DNA of 21,727 nt, from positions 1 through 21,727 of IMG/VR virus record IMGVR_UViG_3300010297_000107. One strand, given 5' to 3'. Under the pieces are notes generated by a model that did no database searches, was not told the DNA's origin, and was given only the letters and a program-made list of their open reading frames with translations. This DNA is from a virus. The position numbers and the translations under genes are program-made. Shown piece after piece: positions 19,804-21,727 of the stretch (its first letter is position 1; every line of letters starts with the position of its first letter).

Positions 19804-20186
19804 CCCTCGGCACCTACAAGCGTTTTACTTCCGTTCGCTGATATTGCATTAACTACCCCTTTAAATATGGGGTTATCCAATGCTAACGCCCCACCGCTTG
19901 CATTTAAACGAATACCATTATTAAGCGTTGCTGTTGCCCCTAGTGACACATAAATAGGCTCATCGCTGTCGTTAACTAATATTAGTAATTTTCTGTTACT
20001 GTTTGCAGCTAAAACTTGTGTGCTACTTGTGCCTATAGACACATTAAAATTAGTAATACTAGATACCTCTTCGGCACTAATCGCCGTTGACGTTGATGGA
20101 ATGTAAGGGTCGGTATCTGTACCAGTCCCAGTTGACGCGAAGTACTTAATTCCATTGTTTGCAATTATATCTTGGTAATTTGCCAT
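19800..20186 (-). CDS. Small structural protein, 128 residues
   Basis: ATG at 20186. No Shine-Dalgarno is visible; a GC-rich hairpin (20199-20221) lies just upstream instead. The product has a Ser/Thr/Gly-rich N-terminal linker (ASTGTGTDTDPYIPSTSTA) and then a compact beta domain: FNVSIGTSSTQVLAANSNRKLLILVN, EPIYVSLGATATLNNGIRL, NPIFKGVVNAISANGSKTLVG. That looks like a surface beta-sandwich of head or fibre-attachment proteins. Family not recognised; structural role from position. Confidence 0.6.
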   Translation of the reverse strand: MANYQDIIANNGIKYFASTGTGTDTDPYIPSTSTAISAEEVSSITNFNVSIGTSSTQVLAANSNRKLLILVNDSDEPIYVSLGATATLNNGIRLNASGGALALDNPIFKGVVNAISANGSKTLVGAEG

Positions 20187-20198
20187 TATCTTAGTTGT

Positions 20199-20221
20199 GG
20201 GGGTGGCACGTGGCCACCACC
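20199..20221 (-). other. GC-rich intergenic hairpin in the capsid operon
   Basis: GGTGGC (20202-20207) and GCCACC (20213-20218) pair around ACGTG; after one mismatch two more G-C pairs follow. No T-tract follows on the transcribed strand, so it is not a clear terminator. It fills the only gap of more than 26 bases in the late operon and may trim or stabilise the abundant capsid message. Confidence 0.6.
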
Positions 20222-20231
20222 CTAAAAACTA

Positions 20232-20738
20232 TTAAGAAGCCGCTACAGCTACTACGTTACCTGATAATACGAAAGATGCTGAACCACCGCTAGTTGCAGT
20301 AGTTGCGATTCCAACGGAACCCGCACCTTCAGCAGTTGAACCAGAAACACCACCGTCTAATTTAAATCCAGTGCCTGCGTTCAATACTTCAGCGTAATCA
20401 CCTGCTGCAAAAGTGTCAGTGGTTAATACGGTACCAACACCTTTGACTAAGAACCAAGCGTAGTACCCAGAACTTACAGCTACTTGAGGAACAACAACAG
20501 TAGCGCCACTTGCAGTAGTTGCAGGGGCTTTAGTTGAAACTTCTGCTCCAGCAGTGTTTAAAACTGATAATTGATATGGCTGGTACTGTGTTAATGCGCC
20601 ATGTGCTTTAGCATATACGTATTCTTTGTTAATTGCATTTGTATCGTTGTAGTCAACAAACTTAGCACCAAGATCATATTTTCTGTTGCTAGATGGGTTT
20701 ACTAAATCATCTGTATCAATTGCGTTAATGTATGACAT
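20232..20738 (-). CDS. Capsid decoration-like protein, 168 residues
   Basis: ATG at 20738 with AAGGAG upstream. After an N-terminal part (IDTDDLVNPSSNRKYDLGAKFVDYN) the sequence is the small beta-barrel type common in phage head decoration proteins: HGALTQYQPYQLSVLNTAG, GYYAWFLVKGVGTVLTTDTF, AAGDYAEVLNAG and a final strand ASFVLSGNVVAVAAS. Immediately downstream of the major capsid gene, as decoration genes usually are. Ala/Gly/Thr-rich, no charge clusters. Probably binds capsomers to stabilise the filled head. Confidence 0.75.
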   Translation of the reverse strand: MSYINAIDTDDLVNPSSNRKYDLGAKFVDYNDTNAINKEYVYAKAHGALTQYQPYQLSVLNTAGAEVSTKAPATTASGATVVVPQVAVSSGYYAWFLVKGVGTVLTTDTFAAGDYAEVLNAGTGFKLDGGVSGSTAEGAGSVGIATTATSGGSASFVLSGNVVAVAAS

Positions 20739-20763
20739 ATTTTACTCCTTTTTCTAAATTTTA

Positions 20764-21727
20764 TTATGATTGTAAATTTTTGAAGACACCATTGTATCTG
20801 CGAGCTTTACAAACCAAATTGTAAGCCATGTCGTGCTTAGATAGAACTGCTGACTGATTGGGCAATGGAGCATTCACGTTTGTTGGGGCGTTTTTGCCTT
20901 CAAAACCATATTTATACTTGAGGCTCATTGTTTCAGGCGCAATGATATACAAATGGTTATCATCCACAGCTGCATCCCCTGACCCTTGACAATATTCGTC
21001 AACAAACCAGTCAATATTTCTAAATTTAACGCCGGCAAACCCAGATTTTAAATCGTTTTCACTTGTGAAGCGTTGCTGTGATTGCTGAGAATTTAAAAAC
21101 TTATCTTGTACGTATGAGTTAGATATCATTAATTTTGGCGCGTACCGTTGACCACCTTTATTAATTAATTTACCTACTAGTCCGTTGATGTTTGCAAAAT
21201 TGATTGTATTAGTAGATGTGTCAATTTCTGTTAACCAAGTAGTATTATCGTCAAAATCAGTGTTTGTTAATCCACCGTAAGCCGTTCCAGAAGCAGCAAA
21301 AATGTCTGTAAATCCATTGATTGCAAAACCATCACTATCAGAGCCTGACCCGAACAATCCTTCGGCCATAACGTTAGCAGCGTCTTGTGCAGCTAATTTT
21401 ACTTTTTCTTCAATTAAACTTACAACTGCGTTTGCTCCTGAAGTAAGGGCAATTTCTTTTAGGGTTGTAGTAACTGAGTAATCTTGATATTTAAGATCAA
21501 ACTTTGCATTAGTAATTAATTGATTAGAGCTAATGTCTCTCTGATCAAATCCACCACTAAAAAAACCGCCAGACTTATTTTTTGCTTTTTGAACTGGGAT
21601 CTGAATATCAGCTCCACCGTCGAAATATTCAAGAATAGGTTTTTTAGTTACAGTGTTTAAAAGTGCTGTAGTTACTAACAATTGATTAATAATTTCTTTT
21701 TCAATTGCAGAAGGTACTACCGCATAA
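20764..21727 (-). CDS. Major capsid protein (HK97-fold type), 5' end outside window
   Basis: The frame is open up to the right edge: beyond a TTG at 21681 it continues with YAVVPSAIEKEIINQ, so that TTG is an internal codon and the true start lies outside. 320 residues are visible. Typical features are an early ILEYFDGGADIQIPVQ strand, a Gly/Phe-rich segment (SGGFFSGGFDQRD), KFDLKYQDYSVTTTLKEIALTSG, a long helix (VSLIEEKVKLAAQDAANVMAEGL) and P-domain-like parts with NTINFANINGLVGKLINKGGQR and KLMISNSYVQDKFL. This matches large HK97-type coat proteins of podoviruses. Scaffold and portal should follow to the right. Confidence 0.85.
   Translation of the reverse strand, partial: YAVVPSAIEKEIINQLLVTTALLNTVTKKPILEYFDGGADIQIPVQKAKNKSGGFFSGGFDQRDISSNQLITNAKFDLKYQDYSVTTTLKEIALTSGANAVVSLIEEKVKLAAQDAANVMAEGLFGSGSDSDGFAINGFTDIFAASGTAYGGLTNTDFDDNTTWLTEIDTSTNTINFANINGLVGKLINKGGQRYAPKLMISNSYVQDKFLNSQQSQQRFTSENDLKSGFAGVKFRNIDWFVDEYCQGSGDAAVDDNHLYIIAPETMSLKYKYGFEGKNAPTNVNAPLPNQSAVLSKHDMAYNLVCKARRYNGVFKNLQS

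Noticed and set aside
21679-21681. TTG at 21681 as the start of the major capsid gene
   Set aside because: The frame stays open to the edge and the upstream residues (AVVPSAIEKEII) look like capsid N-terminus; no Shine-Dalgarno precedes the TTG.

Overview
The window is an AT-rich piece of a tailed double-stranded DNA phage, probably short-tailed (podovirus-like). The evidence is a major capsid protein, a decoration-like protein, a head-tail adaptor, a beta-propeller tail hub candidate, cargo/ejection-like proteins, collar-domain fibres and a lysis cluster, together with a compact early region holding SSB, a Rad52-like annealing protein, Gp157, a lambda-O-like initiator and a VRR-NUC nuclease. 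The host cannot be named from this sequence. Shine-Dalgarno sites (GGAGG/AAGGAG) and -35/-10 promoters fit an ordinary bacterium. No integrase or cI-type repressor is visible here, so lifestyle is undecided.

Layout. Positions 1-398 (minus strand) hold the start of a ParB-like-domain protein, probably a ParB-methyltransferase fusion, running off the left edge. Positions 399-512 are a divergent control region. Positions 513-3361 (plus) form early operon 1: several tiny or membrane proteins, two paralogous DUF4116-repeat proteins, two unknown proteins and a 50-residue ribbon-helix-helix protein. Positions 3363-5457 (plus) form operon 2, opened by a near copy of the operon 1 promoter/leader: a Cys-rich mini-protein, two small unknowns, annealing protein, Gp157, SSB and a lipoprotein-like protein. 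Positions 5458-5906 have no protein gene but are dense in promoters, strong hairpins and a Rho-independent terminator, and I propose they encode one or more small structured RNAs. Positions 5907-9365 (plus) form the replication operon: a small winged-helix protein, a lambda-O-like initiator with the replication origin embedded in its own gene, two unknowns, a helicase-loader candidate, two unknown basic proteins and a VRR-NUC nuclease.

Positions 9349-21727 (minus) are a tightly overlapping late operon. In transcription order from the right edge: major capsid (5' end outside the window), decoration-like protein, small structural protein, large fibre, small membrane protein, head-tail adaptor, beta-propeller tail protein, cupin-like protein, three cargo/ejection-like proteins, collar-domain fibre, then a lysis cluster of small membrane proteins around a permuted papain-like hydrolase.

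The strongest observations are: (i) a four-iteron origin with 23-bp phasing and an adjacent AT-rich region inside the initiator gene; (ii) the 5454-5820 structured RNA/promoter cluster; (iii) the same 19-bp inverted repeat over the -35 of both early operons, next to the small RHH gene; (iv) recently duplicated DUF4116 repeat genes; (v) a shared TTGCTTTT-N16-TATAAT promoter class at three places.
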